Assembly (NCBI RefSeq): GCF_024171885.1
Contig: NZ_JAMTCP010000016.1
Coordinates: 56,610-120,609, forward strand
Direction: 5' to 3'
Source: Streptoalloteichus tenebrarius
GTDB taxonomy: Bacteria > Actinomycetota > Actinomycetes > Mycobacteriales > Pseudonocardiaceae
DNA: 64,000 nucleotides
In this document: in pieces, positions 51,881 to 60,519 of the stretch
Layout of the letters: every line of letters starts with the position of its first letter
Position numbering within the stretch: the stretch's first letter is position 1
The notes under the pieces: generated by a model
What the model saw: the letters and a program-made list of their open reading frames with translations, nothing else
The model's database searches: none
What the model was told of the DNA's origin: nothing
Position numbers and translations under genes: made by a program

Positions 51881-54710
51881 CCGGGCGCTGGCCGTCCCGG
51901 GCGGGACCAGGTCTGACCGGGCGCTGGCCATCCCCGCATGACGTCTCGCCCTCGCTCACGCCGCCACCGCGTCCTCCCGGGAACGCGGACGGCGGGAGCG
52001 GGGTGAGGCCCGCGCCGAGGCACTGGAAGCCGAGGTGCCCGTGCCGAGCCTGGGCCTCGGCGAGCGCCTCGGCCGGGGACCGGCCCGCGCGCGTCGCCGC
52101 GTGCAGCGCCGTCATCAGGTCGGGAGCCTGGTCGTCGGGGACGGGGAGGACGCTGGCGACGAGGGCCGTCGTGCCGACGCGGAGGAGCGCGGAGGCCAGG
52201 CCCAGCAACTCGTCGCCGACGCGGACCCCGGAGGAGCCGACCTCGCACGCGGACAGCACGACCAGCCGTGGCGCCCGGCGGAGGCGGTGCAGGTCGTAGG
52301 CGTAGAGCGGCCCGTCGGCCATGTCCAGCGACGACAGGAGGGGCTGGTCGCCGCGGAACGTCCCGTGCGCGGCGACGTGGAGGATCGCCGCGCCCTCCGC
52401 CGCGTGGAGAACCGCGTCCACTGTGGACGAAGACCCGGTGAGGAGGCGCCCGCCGTGTCGGGCGTGGAGCGCCGTGGCTTCCCGGATGGTGTGAACGAGG
52501 CCAGGTCCCGCCACCCACACCGGCGGTCCAAGTGGCGCGGGGCGTGGCGCGAGCGCCCTGATCCAGTCCGATGTGGACGGAGCAGTGGTCAGGGGGCGGC
52601 CCCGGCAGGACGGCAGAGCCGCCCAGGGAAGGTCGTGGAGCGCGCCCGTGGGGACGATGACGAGCGGGACGTCCCCGCCCAGTGCTGGCCGCAACAGGGC
52701 GTCGAGCTGGCTGGCCACTGCCCTCGCCACCCGCGTGGCTGATCGGCGGGAGGTCGACGTTCGTCCGATCACCTGCTGGGACAACGCGAACCGGAGTCGG
52801 CGGACGTCCGAGACGACCTCGGCGAGGCGGCCGAGGCGGTGGAGCCGGGCGCCCGCACGGGACAGGGCGACGACCCAAATCAGTCCACTGTGGACGAAGA
52901 AGCTGAGCAGGGTGGCGTCGCCGAGCGCGCCCGTCAGCTCGGCGCTCGTCGGCGGAACGCCAGGGACCCCCGCTCTGAAGTGGGCCAGCGCTCTGCGGCG
53001 GACCCGCTGCTCCTGGCGTGTGACCGACGGATGGGCGGACTTCACGAGCCGGTGGGCGCGACGCGCGCCCATCATGGTGGCGCGGAGCGCGGCCAGTTCG
53101 GTCGCGAGCGCCGGATCGACGGTTGCGAGCGCCGGATCGACGGGCGCGGGGGGCGGATCGACGAGCGAGGACACCGGGTCGACGGTCGCGAGCGCGGGAT
53201 CGACGGTTGCGGGCACCGGGTCGACGGGCGCGGGTACCAGGTCGACGGGCGCGGGGGTCGGACCGGCGGACGGAGCGGCCGGTCCCAGTGGAGGGCGGCT
53301 CAGGAGGCCGACGCGACGCCGTTCCGTCCATCGCAACACCGCCCGCGCGTTCACGCGTGGTCTGGCCAGCAACGAGCCCAGGGCGTGGTCGGCGAAGGCG
53401 ACAGTCATTCCGGCGACAGGTGCCTGCGCTTCGAACACGCCGAGCAACGGCAGGTGCGTGAACAGGACGCGGAAACCCTCACGAGCGGCCCGCATCAGGC
53501 GGGGGTGGTCTCCGTCGAGTTCGGCGAGCAACACCCTGGCGCGCCAGGCCAGGACGCGGAGCGGCGCGGGGCCTCGCGCCCGGGACTCCGGCAGTCGCCC
53601 CAGCACCCGTCGAGCCAGATGTTCCTGACCGTGGCCGATGGCCCGGAGCGCGCCGTCGAGGCGCAGCTCGGCGGCGGCCACGGGCCATCCCTGATGTTCG
53701 CACCGCAGCGCGACACGGGGGACCGCGCGAAGCCGGGACAGTTGGTCCTGGGCGAGTTCCGCCCGGAGCTGGACGGCGCGCGCCACGGCGGCCCATGGGC
53801 CCCGACCTTGCCGTCGAAAGGCGCGGAGCGCCTGTTCGGCCGCTGTCGCGGCGAGTTCCGGGCGTCCCATCCGCAGGGCGCACCGGGCCAGGGTGAGCCG
53901 GGCCTCGGCCAGTCGCGCGGGCCGTCCGGCCCCCGACAACAGTGCGCAGGCCCGCTCCAGGACCGCGCCGGCCTCGACGTGGAGGCCGGCGAGCTGGAGC
54001 GCCTCAGCCCGGTCCAGCAGGATCTCCGGACGCCGTCGGGGTTCCAGGCCTTCCCGCACCGCGTCGTCGAACAACGACAACGCCCGGAGGACGTCACCGG
54101 ACGACAGCGCGACGAACCCGAGGTTGTGCGTGCAGGAGGCGGCCCGCAGCGGCTGGGCGACGTCCGTCCACAACGCTCGGGCTCGGAGGAGGTCCTCCTC
54201 CGCCGCTCTCCCGTGCCCCCGGTACGCCGCCGCGACACCCCGTGCGGTCAGGACGTTCGCCAGCCACCACCGGTCCCCGTCGAGGTGGGGGAGCGCGGAG
54301 GTCAGCGCCGCGACCGCCGCCGCGTGCCGGCCCCGCGCGCTCAGACCCAACCCCGACAGGCAGTGGGCCCGGCCCACCTGCGAGCCGGCGAGTCTCGACC
54401 ACACGGACCGGAGCCGCGCCGCACCGGCCCCGGTGGTCCCCCGCTCGATGTCCAACCAGACCAGGGAGAGCTGAAGCTCGACGGCGAGGCGCTCATCGCC
54501 GATGCGCCGCGCCTGTGCCAGTGCCCGCAGGCCCTCACGGCGGGCGGCCGCGATCTCTCCCCGCTCGGCGTGGGCGAGGCAGAGCGCGTGCCGCGCGATT
54601 ACCCGGCCCCGGGGATCATCTGCTGCCTCGGCCAGCGTGCGGGCCGGGAGGAACACGACGTCTGGCTCCCGTCGGGCGAGATCGCGCAGCCGTTCCGCCT
54701 CCGCCAGCAC
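51846..54710 (-). CDS. TPR-CHAT domain protein (caspase-like protease)
   Basis: 954 residues. About 15-480 is built of TPR-like helix pairs. A linker at about 485-535 is made of heptads around VDP. The C-terminal CHAT domain (about 610-900) has the catalytic His in HVAAHGTF (near 778) and the Cys in VLSACEVGSSG (near 821). CHAT proteins are caspase-like peptidases used in immune or programmed-cell-death settings. The GTG start overlaps the stop of the preceding gene (TAGTG). The operon is sigma-beta protein-CHAT. Its last 12 codons overlap the convergent aminotransferase gene. Confidence 0.88.
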   Translation of the reverse strand: MLAEAERLRDLARREPDVVFLPARTLAEAADDPRGRVIARHALCLAHAERGEIAAARREGLRALAQARRIGDERLAVELQLSLVWLDIERGTTGAGAARLRSVWSRLAGSQVGRAHCLSGLGLSARGRHAAAVAALTSALPHLDGDRWWLANVLTARGVAAAYRGHGRAAEEDLLRARALWTDVAQPLRAASCTHNLGFVALSSGDVLRALSLFDDAVREGLEPRRRPEILLDRAEALQLAGLHVEAGAVLERACALLSGAGRPARLAEARLTLARCALRMGRPELAATAAEQALRAFRRQGRGPWAAVARAVQLRAELAQDQLSRLRAVPRVALRCEHQGWPVAAAELRLDGALRAIGHGQEHLARRVLGRLPESRARGPAPLRVLAWRARVLLAELDGDHPRLMRAAREGFRVLFTHLPLLGVFEAQAPVAGMTVAFADHALGSLLARPRVNARAVLRWTERRRVGLLSRPPLGPAAPSAGPTPAPVDLVPAPVDPVPATVDPALATVDPVSSLVDPPPAPVDPALATVDPALATELAALRATMMGARRAHRLVKSAHPSVTRQEQRVRRRALAHFRAGVPGVPPTSAELTGALGDATLLSFFVHSGLIWVVALSRAGARLHRLGRLAEVVSDVRRLRFALSQQVIGRTSTSRRSATRVARAVASQLDALLRPALGGDVPLVIVPTGALHDLPWAALPSCRGRPLTTAPSTSDWIRALAPRPAPLGPPVWVAGPGLVHTIREATALHARHGGRLLTGSSSTVDAVLHAAEGAAILHVAAHGTFRGDQPLLSSLDMADGPLYAYDLHRLRRAPRLVVLSACEVGSSGVRVGDELLGLASALLRVGTTALVASVLPVPDDQAPDLMTALHAATRAGRSPAEALAEAQARHGHLGFQCLGAGLTPLPPSAFPGGRGGGVSEGETSCGDGQRPVRPGPARDGQRPVRRGRAAAPAD
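53110..53256. repeat. 21-nt minisatellite inside the CHAT gene
   Basis: Seven imperfect copies of a 21-nt unit centred on GGATCGACGG, in frame, encoding seven-residue repeats with VDP. They form the linker between the TPR and CHAT parts. Confidence 0.8.
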
Positions 54711-55147
54711 TAGACCACCAACCAGGGCGTCGCGACCGGGTCCGCGCCGGGGACGTGGACGACCAGGCTGACCGGCCCGGGGTGGACACCCGCAAGCCGG
54801 AACCATCCGAGAGGGTCGGAGACGGTGGCGGACGCACCCACGGGAGTGCGCGCGGTGATCCCAGCGGGGCTGGGCGACACCAGGCCGACGAGTTCCCATG
54901 TGCCGTCACGGCTCTCCGTGAGCTGCACGGTGACACCGGCCGACGGGCCGTCGAACTCCCACTGCCGTCGTGCGCGTCCCGTGCGGAGACCGCTGTCCGG
55001 GGCCGGTTCGCGCTCGGAGACCAGGCGCAGCAGGGCCGGACCGCCGGCCACGAGGCGCGCCGCGTGCCCTGCGACGCGGACGCGATCGGGGACGGGGTCG
55101 ATCCGGCGGAGCAGGTCCACCAGCGTCCACAGGGGATTCCCGGTCAC
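54710..55147 (-). CDS. operon protein with beta-rich C-terminus, function unknown
   Basis: 145 residues. The start has a short helix with LRRIDPVPDRV, a pattern also seen in small proteins that accompany actinobacterial ECF sigma genes. The rest is beta-rich, ending in a carboxypeptidase-regulatory-like segment (GWFRLAGVHPGPVSLVVHV). It overlaps the sigma gene by 4 nt and the CHAT gene by 1 nt, so its product is made together with both. A role as sigma regulator or adaptor between sigma factor and protease is inferred only from position. Confidence 0.6.
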   Translation of the reverse strand: MTGNPLWTLVDLLRRIDPVPDRVRVAGHAARLVAGGPALLRLVSEREPAPDSGLRTGRARRQWEFDGPSAGVTVQLTESRDGTWELVGLVSPSPAGITARTPVGASATVSDPLGWFRLAGVHPGPVSLVVHVPGADPVATPWLVV

Positions 55148-55740
55148 CGCGCGGCCCCCGACGGGACCGGCCCCGGGAGCAGACCGGCCTCGGCCAGCAG
55201 GCCGCGGAGCGCGCGCAGACAGCGCGTCCTGACCGGTCCCACGCTGCTGGGGCGGAGATCGAAGGCCCGGGCGAGATCGGCGTAGCTCGTCCGGGGATCG
55301 ACGGCGAGCATGCGGAGAAGGTGTTGGCAGCGCTCGGGAAGCCGGGAGAACACCCGCCACAGCGCGGCGTCGTGCTCGTCCCGCAGGACGCGGTCCTCCG
55401 GCCCCTCCACGGGCGTCGGCGGGACCAGGTCGAGGTCGACGGGCGGTTCCCGGTGGCGCGCGGCGCGCACCCGCGCCGCCTCCCGTCGGGTCGTGGTGAC
55501 CAGCCACGCGGGCAACCGGGCCGGGTCCCGCAGCGCGGGGAGCCGCTGGGCCAGGCGGAGCCAGGTCACCTGGCAGACGTCGGCGGCGTCGGCGGCGTCG
55601 AGTCGGTGCCGTCGGGCGACGGCCCAGACGAGGCCGGCGTACCGGTCGACCAGGCGACGCCAGGCGTCGTGGTCACCGCGGACGGCGTCGGCGACGAGTC
55701 GGTGGAGGTCGTCTTCGGAGCTGGTGCGGCGGTCGCTCAT
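55144..55740 (-). CDS. ECF RNA polymerase sigma factor
   Basis: 198 residues. Region 2 is about 20-90 (DAWRRLVDRYAGLVWAVARR, DAADVCQVTWLRL) and region 4 about 125-185 (FSRLPERCQHLLRMLAV, SYADLARAFDLRPSSVGPVR). No anti-sigma gene with a membrane helix follows; instead the next genes encode a beta-rich protein and a TPR-CHAT protease, all overlapping. The sigma may respond to signals relayed by these. Confidence 0.9.
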   Translation of the reverse strand: MSDRRTSSEDDLHRLVADAVRGDHDAWRRLVDRYAGLVWAVARRHRLDAADAADVCQVTWLRLAQRLPALRDPARLPAWLVTTTRREAARVRAARHREPPVDLDLVPPTPVEGPEDRVLRDEHDAALWRVFSRLPERCQHLLRMLAVDPRTSYADLARAFDLRPSSVGPVRTRCLRALRGLLAEAGLLPGPVPSGAAR

Positions 55741-55889
55741 GGCGCTTTGAAGGCGCGCTGCGCGCCCCGCGCTCCCCGGCGCCGCCCGGACAGGCGGTCA
55801 TCCCACCCGACGGTGTGGGGCCGGACGGCGGGCGGGAACCCGCCGTCCGGCCGTGGACAGGGTGGTGTCGTGAGGGCCGGTCGACGCGG

Positions 55890-56411
55890 TCAGCGCGCGG
55901 CGGCGCTGCGGGCGCGTTCCCGCCAGTTGCGGGCCTTCTCGCGGTTCCCGCACACGCGCATCGAGCACCACGTGCGGGAACGGTTGCGCGAGCGGTCGTA
56001 GAACGCCCACCGGCAGTCGTCGGCCGGGCAGATCTTGATGCGCGCCCAGTGTCCGGTGAGGACGAGCCGGTAGGCGGCGGCGAGCACGGTGCCGAGGGCG
56101 TCCGCCGCGGTCAGCATGGGCACGCCGGCCAGCAGGTCGATCCGCACCGACCAGCTCGTCGTGCCCGCCGACTCGCCTCCGGCGACCGCGGCCCGCAGCG
56201 CGTCCCTGACCGGCCGCGCCCTGGCCGCGGTGGGGGGTGGGCCGAGATCGCGCCCCAACGCCCACGTCCGCCAGGAGTCCTCCTCGGAGAGCGTGTCCGT
56301 GCCGTGTTCGACGTCGCACGTGTTGAGGAAGGCGAGCACCAGATCGATGTCCTGTTCGACGTCCCAGTCGGCGAGCGGTTCGACATGGACGCCGGCAGCC
56401 AGGCCAGTCAC
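55890..56411 (-). CDS. CGNR zinc-finger protein
   Basis: 173 residues. The ABATE-type N-terminal domain has the conserved early LAFLNTCDV (normally LxFxNT). The C-terminal zinc finger reads CPADDCRWAFYDRSRNRSRT (shown in part) followed by WCSMRVCGNREKAR, with four Cys ligands and the CGNR motif. It probably is a ligand-sensing DNA-binding regulator. It is divergent from the VOC protein gene, which may be its target. Confidence 0.88.
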   Translation of the reverse strand: MTGLAAGVHVEPLADWDVEQDIDLVLAFLNTCDVEHGTDTLSEEDSWRTWALGRDLGPPPTAARARPVRDALRAAVAGGESAGTTSWSVRIDLLAGVPMLTAADALGTVLAAAYRLVLTGHWARIKICPADDCRWAFYDRSRNRSRTWCSMRVCGNREKARNWRERARSAAAR

Positions 56412-56519
56412 AACACCACTGTAGGGGGAACGGGGGTTGTGCGCCCGTGGTAACCGCCATAGTTTGGTCGACGGTTACGCGCCCGTGGCGGGGTCACGGG
56501 CCGTGAGGAGGAGGTCGAC

Positions 56520-56909
56520 ATGTCCGTCCCGACCCGGTCGCTGAAGGTGGGCGCGGTGGTGCTGGACTGCCCGGACCCGACGGCGCTCGCGAACTTCTAC
56601 TCCGCCCTGCTCGGCTGGCCCTCGGTCGAGGCGGACGGGGACAACTCCTGGGTGACCCTGCGCGACCCCGCCGGTGGGCCGAGCCTGTGCTTCCAGCGCG
56701 CGGCGGACTACACGCCGCCCACCTGGCCCGACCCCGAACGGCCCCAGATGCTCCACCTCGACGTCGAGGTCGACGACCTTCGCGCGGGGCACGAGCACGC
56801 GCTCACGGTCGGCGCCCGCCCGCTGGAGGTCGACAAGCTCACCGCCGGCTCCGGCTTCAACGTCTACGCCGACCCGGCGGGCCACCCGTTCTGCCTGGTG
56901 GTGGACTGA
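56520..56909 (+). CDS. VOC (glyoxalase/bleomycin resistance) family protein
   Basis: 129 residues with two beta-alpha-beta-beta-beta modules. Patterns: VVLDCPDPTALANFYSALLGWP at the start (shown in part), MLHLDVEVDDL in the middle and YADPAGHPFCLV at the end. The metal ligands look incomplete, as in many VOC members of the glyoxalase-like group. GAGGAGGAGGTCGAC precedes the ATG. Divergent from the CGNR regulator. Confidence 0.85.
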   Translation: MSVPTRSLKVGAVVLDCPDPTALANFYSALLGWPSVEADGDNSWVTLRDPAGGPSLCFQRAADYTPPTWPDPERPQMLHLDVEVDDLRAGHEHALTVGARPLEVDKLTAGSGFNVYADPAGHPFCLVVD

Positions 56910-57104
56910 CTCGCCGCCGGTGACCCCCGTCGGCTCGGCTCGACGTTCCCGGGGAATCTCCCCTGGCACCTCCTCGACGTTCCGGCGCGAGTGACGCGCC
57001 AGCCCGGTCGGATGACGTGATGGTCGTCCGACCGGGCTGGCGGTGCCCGCGTCGCGAGGGGGACGCCGGGTGGCGGCGTCCCTGACGGGACGGCGGCGAC
57101 GGGC

Positions 57105-57977
57105 TCAGCCGGCGGTCCCGCGGAACACCTTGTACAGGCTGGTGAAGCTGTCCTGGTCGAAGCCCTTCGCCATGCCCTTCTGGAACACGTCGAGGACCGC
57201 GGTCGGGAAGGCGGTGTCGACGCCGGCGTCGTCGGCGGTGTGCACGATGTGCTCGACGCTGGCGACGCCCATGGCGAGGCGGTCGACGTCGCCGGGGTGC
57301 TCACCCGCGTCGATCCTGGGCGTGTAGAACTCGAAGAAGCCCGGCAGCGACCTCGCGGTCCGCGCGGCGTACGGCAGGAACTCCGCCGCGGAGATGCCGT
57401 TGGCGTCGGCCATCGCCAGGGCGTGCAGCCAGCTCAGCATGGAGGTCCAGAAGACGTCCATGAGCATCTGGTAGTACAGCGCCGCCAGGCCGGGGTCCTC
57501 GCCGCGGTAGTCGGTGCCGGTCAGCACCTCGAGCGCGGGGCGGTGGGCCTCGAAGACGTCCTGGGGGCCGCTGTAGAAGGTGGAGGACTCGGGGTCGCCG
57601 AGGCCGGACGGCGGCACCTGCACGCCGCCCGTCAGGTGTTGTGCGCCGCGCTCCGCCAGCCAGGCCGCCGCCTGCCGCGCGCGGTCCGGGGTGTCCGAGC
57701 TGAGGTTGACGACGACCTTGCCGGCCAGGCTCCTCTCGGCCTGCTCCAGCACGGCGTACACCGCGTCGTAGTCGGTCAGGCTGAGGATCACCAGCTCGTT
57801 GGCGGCCACCGCCTCCTCGGCGGTCGTTGCCAGGGTGGCTCCCCTGGCCACCAGCTCGTCGGCCCGGCTCGCGGTGCGGTTCCACACCGTCACCGCGTAG
57901 CCGTGGTCGAGGAACACGTTCGCCATGGTCCGCCCCATCGGGCCGAGTCCGATGACCGTCACTGCCTGTGTGCTCAC
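57105..57977 (-). CDS. NAD(P)-dependent imine reductase-like oxidoreductase
   Basis: 290 residues of the 6-phosphogluconate/3-hydroxyisobutyrate dehydrogenase superfamily. The Rossmann motif is GLGPMG, with VWNRTASRADELV supplying an Asn-Arg-Thr that favours NADPH. The C-terminal all-helical domain has MLMDVFWTSMLSWLHALAMA typical of imine reductases (IREDs) instead of the catalytic Lys of beta-hydroxyacid dehydrogenases. AGAGGAGCGGCAC precedes the GTG. It is divergent from a TetR gene, with two operators between them. Confidence 0.83.
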   Translation of the reverse strand: MSTQAVTVIGLGPMGRTMANVFLDHGYAVTVWNRTASRADELVARGATLATTAEEAVAANELVILSLTDYDAVYAVLEQAERSLAGKVVVNLSSDTPDRARQAAAWLAERGAQHLTGGVQVPPSGLGDPESSTFYSGPQDVFEAHRPALEVLTGTDYRGEDPGLAALYYQMLMDVFWTSMLSWLHALAMADANGISAAEFLPYAARTARSLPGFFEFYTPRIDAGEHPGDVDRLAMGVASVEHIVHTADDAGVDTAFPTAVLDVFQKGMAKGFDQDSFTSLYKVFRGTAG

Positions 57978-57986
57978 GTGCCGCTC

Positions 57987-58045
57987 CTCTGGAATGAACG
58001 TTCTATCTAGGAAGACCGTAGCACGGCTCTGGAATGAACGTTCTA
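57987..58045. promoter_or_regulatory. twin TetR operators between the IRED and tetR genes
   Basis: The 19-nt sequence CTCTGGAATGAACGTTCTA occurs at 57987 and again at 58027, exactly 40 bp apart. Each contains the palindrome GAACGTTC. The first overlaps the -10 region and leader of the IRED gene; the second covers the -35 region of the tetR promoter (-10 TACGAT at 58050). Confidence 0.75.
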
Positions 58046-58061
58046 CCGGTACGATCGCGGC

Positions 58062-58691
58062 GTGGAGAGCAGCGCGGAGCGGGACGGGGACACCGACCGG
58101 GACGACGGCGTCGGCACGCGGGAGCGGATCATCCGGGCCGCGTCGCGGCTGATGCAGCGCCAGGGCTACGACGGCACCGGCATCAAGCAGATCGCCCAGG
58201 AGGCCGGTGCGGCGCTCGCGTCCGTCTACCACTTCTTCCCCGGGGGGAAGAAGGAGCTGGCCGTCGCCGCGATCCAGCGCGGCGAGGAGGAGTTCGCCGA
58301 CGAGCTGCGGGTCGCCTTCGACCAGGAGGAGGACCCGGCCGAGGCGATCGTCCTCTGCACGCGGCGTCTCGCCGAGGGCCTCCGCGCGTCCGACTGGGTG
58401 GACGGCTGTCCCGTCACCTCCACCGCCCTGGGCTCGGCCAGCCGCGCCGACGACATCCAGCGGGCCGCCGCGAGCGCCTTCGCCCACTGGCGGGACCTCG
58501 TCCTCGACCGCCTCCTGCGCGCCGGCGTCGACGCGGACGCGGCCCACGACCTGGCCCACACCGTGATCAGCACCCTGGAGGGGGCCGAACTGGCGGCCCA
58601 GGTCTCGCGGGACGCCACCCCGCTGCACGCCGCCGGCCGGCACCTGGCCCAGTTGATCAGGCTGGCGCAGGGAACTCCCGCCCGCTCCTGA
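58062..58691 (+). CDS. TetR-family regulator (LmrA/YxaF type)
   Basis: 209 residues. The HTH is about 20-65 (GTGIKQIAQEAGAALASVYH, FFPGGKKELA). The C-terminal domain has the CPVTSTALGSA pattern (GCPVTSTALG) found in YxaF/LmrA-like members. The GTG lies 6 nt after TACGAT, so it is likely leaderless. Twin identical operators lie upstream, so it should repress itself and the divergent imine reductase. Confidence 0.87.
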   Translation: MESSAERDGDTDRDDGVGTRERIIRAASRLMQRQGYDGTGIKQIAQEAGAALASVYHFFPGGKKELAVAAIQRGEEEFADELRVAFDQEEDPAEAIVLCTRRLAEGLRASDWVDGCPVTSTALGSASRADDIQRAAASAFAHWRDLVLDRLLRAGVDADAAHDLAHTVISTLEGAELAAQVSRDATPLHAAGRHLAQLIRLAQGTPARS

Positions 58692-58745
58692 CGGCTCGTC
58701 CCGCGCCCCGGAGGGCTCCGGACGGCTCCGGACGCGGACGCCCCG

Positions 58746-58791
58746 CCGGCCAGGTCCGGCGACCTCAGCCGGCCAGGTCTGGCGACCTCAG
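58746..58791. repeat. 23-nt tandem duplication at the crcB 3' end
   Basis: Two copies of CCGGCCAGGTCYGGCGACCT plus CAG follow each other. The second includes the stop codon of the reverse-strand crcB gene. Confidence 0.75.
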
Positions 58792-59156
58792 AACGCCTGG
58801 CCCAGCGCGACGCCCGCGACGGCCGAGGCCAGCCCGGCCAGGACGCTGCCCGCCGCGTTGAGCAGGGCGTCGCGCCGCGCCCCCTCCTCCAGCAACCGCA
58901 CCGTCTCGTACCCGAACGTCGAGTACGTGGTCAGCGCGCCGCAGAACCCCACGCCGACCAGCGCCTGGACCGCTTCGCCGGCGCCACCGGCCAACGCCAG
59001 GCCGGACACCACGCCGAGCACGAACGAGCCGACGACGTTGACCAGGAACGTCCCCCACGGGAAGACGGCGTCGAACCGGTCCCGCGCCCACAGGTCGGTG
59101 AGGTAGCGCAGCGGCGCGCCGACGGCGGCGCCCAGCACGACGAGCAGCGCGCTCAC
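58788..59156 (-). CDS. crcB: fluoride channel CrcB/Fluc
   Basis: 122 residues, four membrane helices. Conserved features: GAPLRYL near the start, [15 protein letters not shown] and [15 protein letters not shown] (the central Asn and Thr/Phe residues of the Fluc pore). Exports toxic fluoride. It overlaps the DUF190 gene by 4 nt and is the last gene of a crcB-DUF190-crcB operon. In such pairs the two CrcB proteins may form a heterodimer. Confidence 0.92.
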   Translation of the reverse strand: MSALLVVLGAAVGAPLRYLTDLWARDRFDAVFPWGTFLVNVVGSFVLGVVSGLALAGGAGEAVQALVGVGFCGALTTYSTFGYETVRLLEEGARRDALLNAAGSVLAGLASAVAGVALGQAF

Positions 59157-59494
59157 TCCAGCTCCTTCGTGAAGCGGAACGCCTCCACGTCGTCCAGGGT
59201 GACCAGACCGCCCTCACCGAGCAGTTCCTCCACCTGGGGAAGGAAACCGCGCACGCGTTCCGGCGTGTCGACGAGCACGACCATCACCGGCAGGTCGGAG
59301 GCGAGCGACAACAGCCGCGTCGTGTGCACCTGGTCCGAGGACCCGTAGCCCTCCACGCCCCGGAAGACGCTGACGCCGGCCAGTCCGGCCTCGTGGGCGC
59401 GCCGCACGATCTCGTGGTGCAGAGGCCGGTGCTCCCAGGTGTCGTCCTCACAGACGAAGACCGTCATCCGCAGTGCGGCGCCCGCCCACCTCAT
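59153..59494 (-). CDS. DUF190 protein
   Basis: 113 residues, PII-like alpha/beta fold. Features: [20 protein letters not shown] (shown in part), [15 protein letters not shown] and [15 protein letters not shown]190 proteins are PII-like and usually lie beside crcB genes, which suggests a regulatory or metal/nucleotide-sensing role in fluoride export. It overlaps both neighbours by 4 nt. Confidence 0.88.
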   Translation of the reverse strand: MRWAGAALRMTVFVCEDDTWEHRPLHHEIVRRAHEAGLAGVSVFRGVEGYGSSDQVHTTRLLSLASDLPVMVVLVDTPERVRGFLPQVEELLGEGGLVTLDDVEAFRFTKELE

Positions 59495-59904
59495 CGCGTG
59501 CCTCCTCGCCCCGTGCCGGCCACCGCCCGTGTCACGACCATTCCCGTGAGGACGGCGAGCAGTGCACCCACCAGGGTGCCGACCAGGTACAGCAGCGCCA
59601 CTCCAACGCGTCCCGACGCGAGCAGCCGCTGGCCGTCCACGGCGTAGCTGGAGAACGTGGTGAACCCGCCGAGTACGCCGGTGCCGAGGAACGGGCGCAG
59701 CAGGCGGTGACCCGACCAGACCTCGGTGACCAGCACCATGAGCACGCCCATCACCAGGCAGCCGAGCAGGTTGACCGCGAGGGTCGCGAGCGGGAATCCA
59801 CCCGGCCGGGTGGGGAGGGCCAACCCCACGCCGTACCGGGCGAGCGCGCCGAGCGCGCCACCGGCCGCCACCGCCGAGACCACGTCCAGTCGCACCCGCC
59901 TCAC
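59491..59904 (-). CDS. crcB: fluoride channel CrcB/Fluc, second subunit
   Basis: 137 residues, four membrane helices. [25 protein letters not shown] and [15 protein letters not shown] are the expected Fluc motifs. The GTG at 59904 lies near a TAGGCT box on the reverse strand, so the operon transcript is probably leaderless. There is therefore no room for a fluoride riboswitch. It is the first gene of the three-gene operon. Confidence 0.92.
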   Translation of the reverse strand: MRRVRLDVVSAVAAGGALGALARYGVGLALPTRPGGFPLATLAVNLLGCLVMGVLMVLVTEVWSGHRLLRPFLGTGVLGGFTTFSSYAVDGQRLLASGRVGVALLYLVGTLVGALLAVLTGMVVTRAVAGTGRGGTR

Positions 59905-60104
59905 CGGCCCGAGCCTAGGTCGTTCCTCCTCGGGCGCGCGGGGATCGGCGGGAGCCCGCCTTCGCCACTCATCTGTCTCATGTGGACAGTTCTCCTGGAG
60001 CGCGCCTCCGTCGGCCGGCGGCGGCGCGTCGAACGGGTGGAGTGCAAGCAGTGTGCTTGCAGGAGTTAGCACTGGCGCGTAGCGTCAGTTGGGGAGGTGA
60101 CGCG

Positions 60105-60515
60105 GTGGGACGGGTCGAGCAGGCCGGCAAGGCGGTCGCCGAGCTGGGCCAGAACATCGGCGACTACATCCGGCAGCAGCGCCGCCACGCCCAGATCTCG
60201 CTGCGGCAGCTCGCCCGGCTGGCCGGGGTGTCCAACCCCTACCTGAGCCAGATCGAGCGCGGCCTGCGCCGACCGAGCGCGGAGATCCTCCAGCAGATCG
60301 CCAAGGGGCTGCGGATCTCGGCCGAGGCGCTGTACGTGCAGGCCGGGATCCTGGAGCGCCGCGAGGGCGGGCCCGTCGTCGACGCCGTGCTCGCCGACCC
60401 CGATCTCAACGAGCGGCAGAAGCAGGTGCTGCTCGACGTCTACGAGTCCTTCCGGCGGGAGAACGCCACCACCCGGCGCCCCGCCGAACCCGAGCCCGAC
60501 GAGCCCGAGGAGTGA
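60105..60515 (+). CDS. XRE-family regulator, Rv0474-like
   Basis: 136 residues. The HTH (about 20-75) reads RQQRRHAQISLRQLARLAGV, SNPYLSQIERGLRRPSAEIL. The tail is charged. It lies 4 nt before the HBHA-like gene, matching the order Rv0474-hbhA-Rv0476 of M. tuberculosis. GGGGAGGTGACGCG precedes the GTG at 60105. Confidence 0.88.
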   Translation: MGRVEQAGKAVAELGQNIGDYIRQQRRHAQISLRQLARLAGVSNPYLSQIERGLRRPSAEILQQIAKGLRISAEALYVQAGILERREGGPVVDAVLADPDLNERQKQVLLDVYESFRRENATTRRPAEPEPDEPEE

Positions 60516-60519
60516 TCCC

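Noticed and set aside
51846..51980. Possible frameshift at the CHAT gene 3' end because it overlaps the aminotransferase gene
   Set aside because: The overlap is only 35 bp between convergent genes and the CHAT domain is complete before it.
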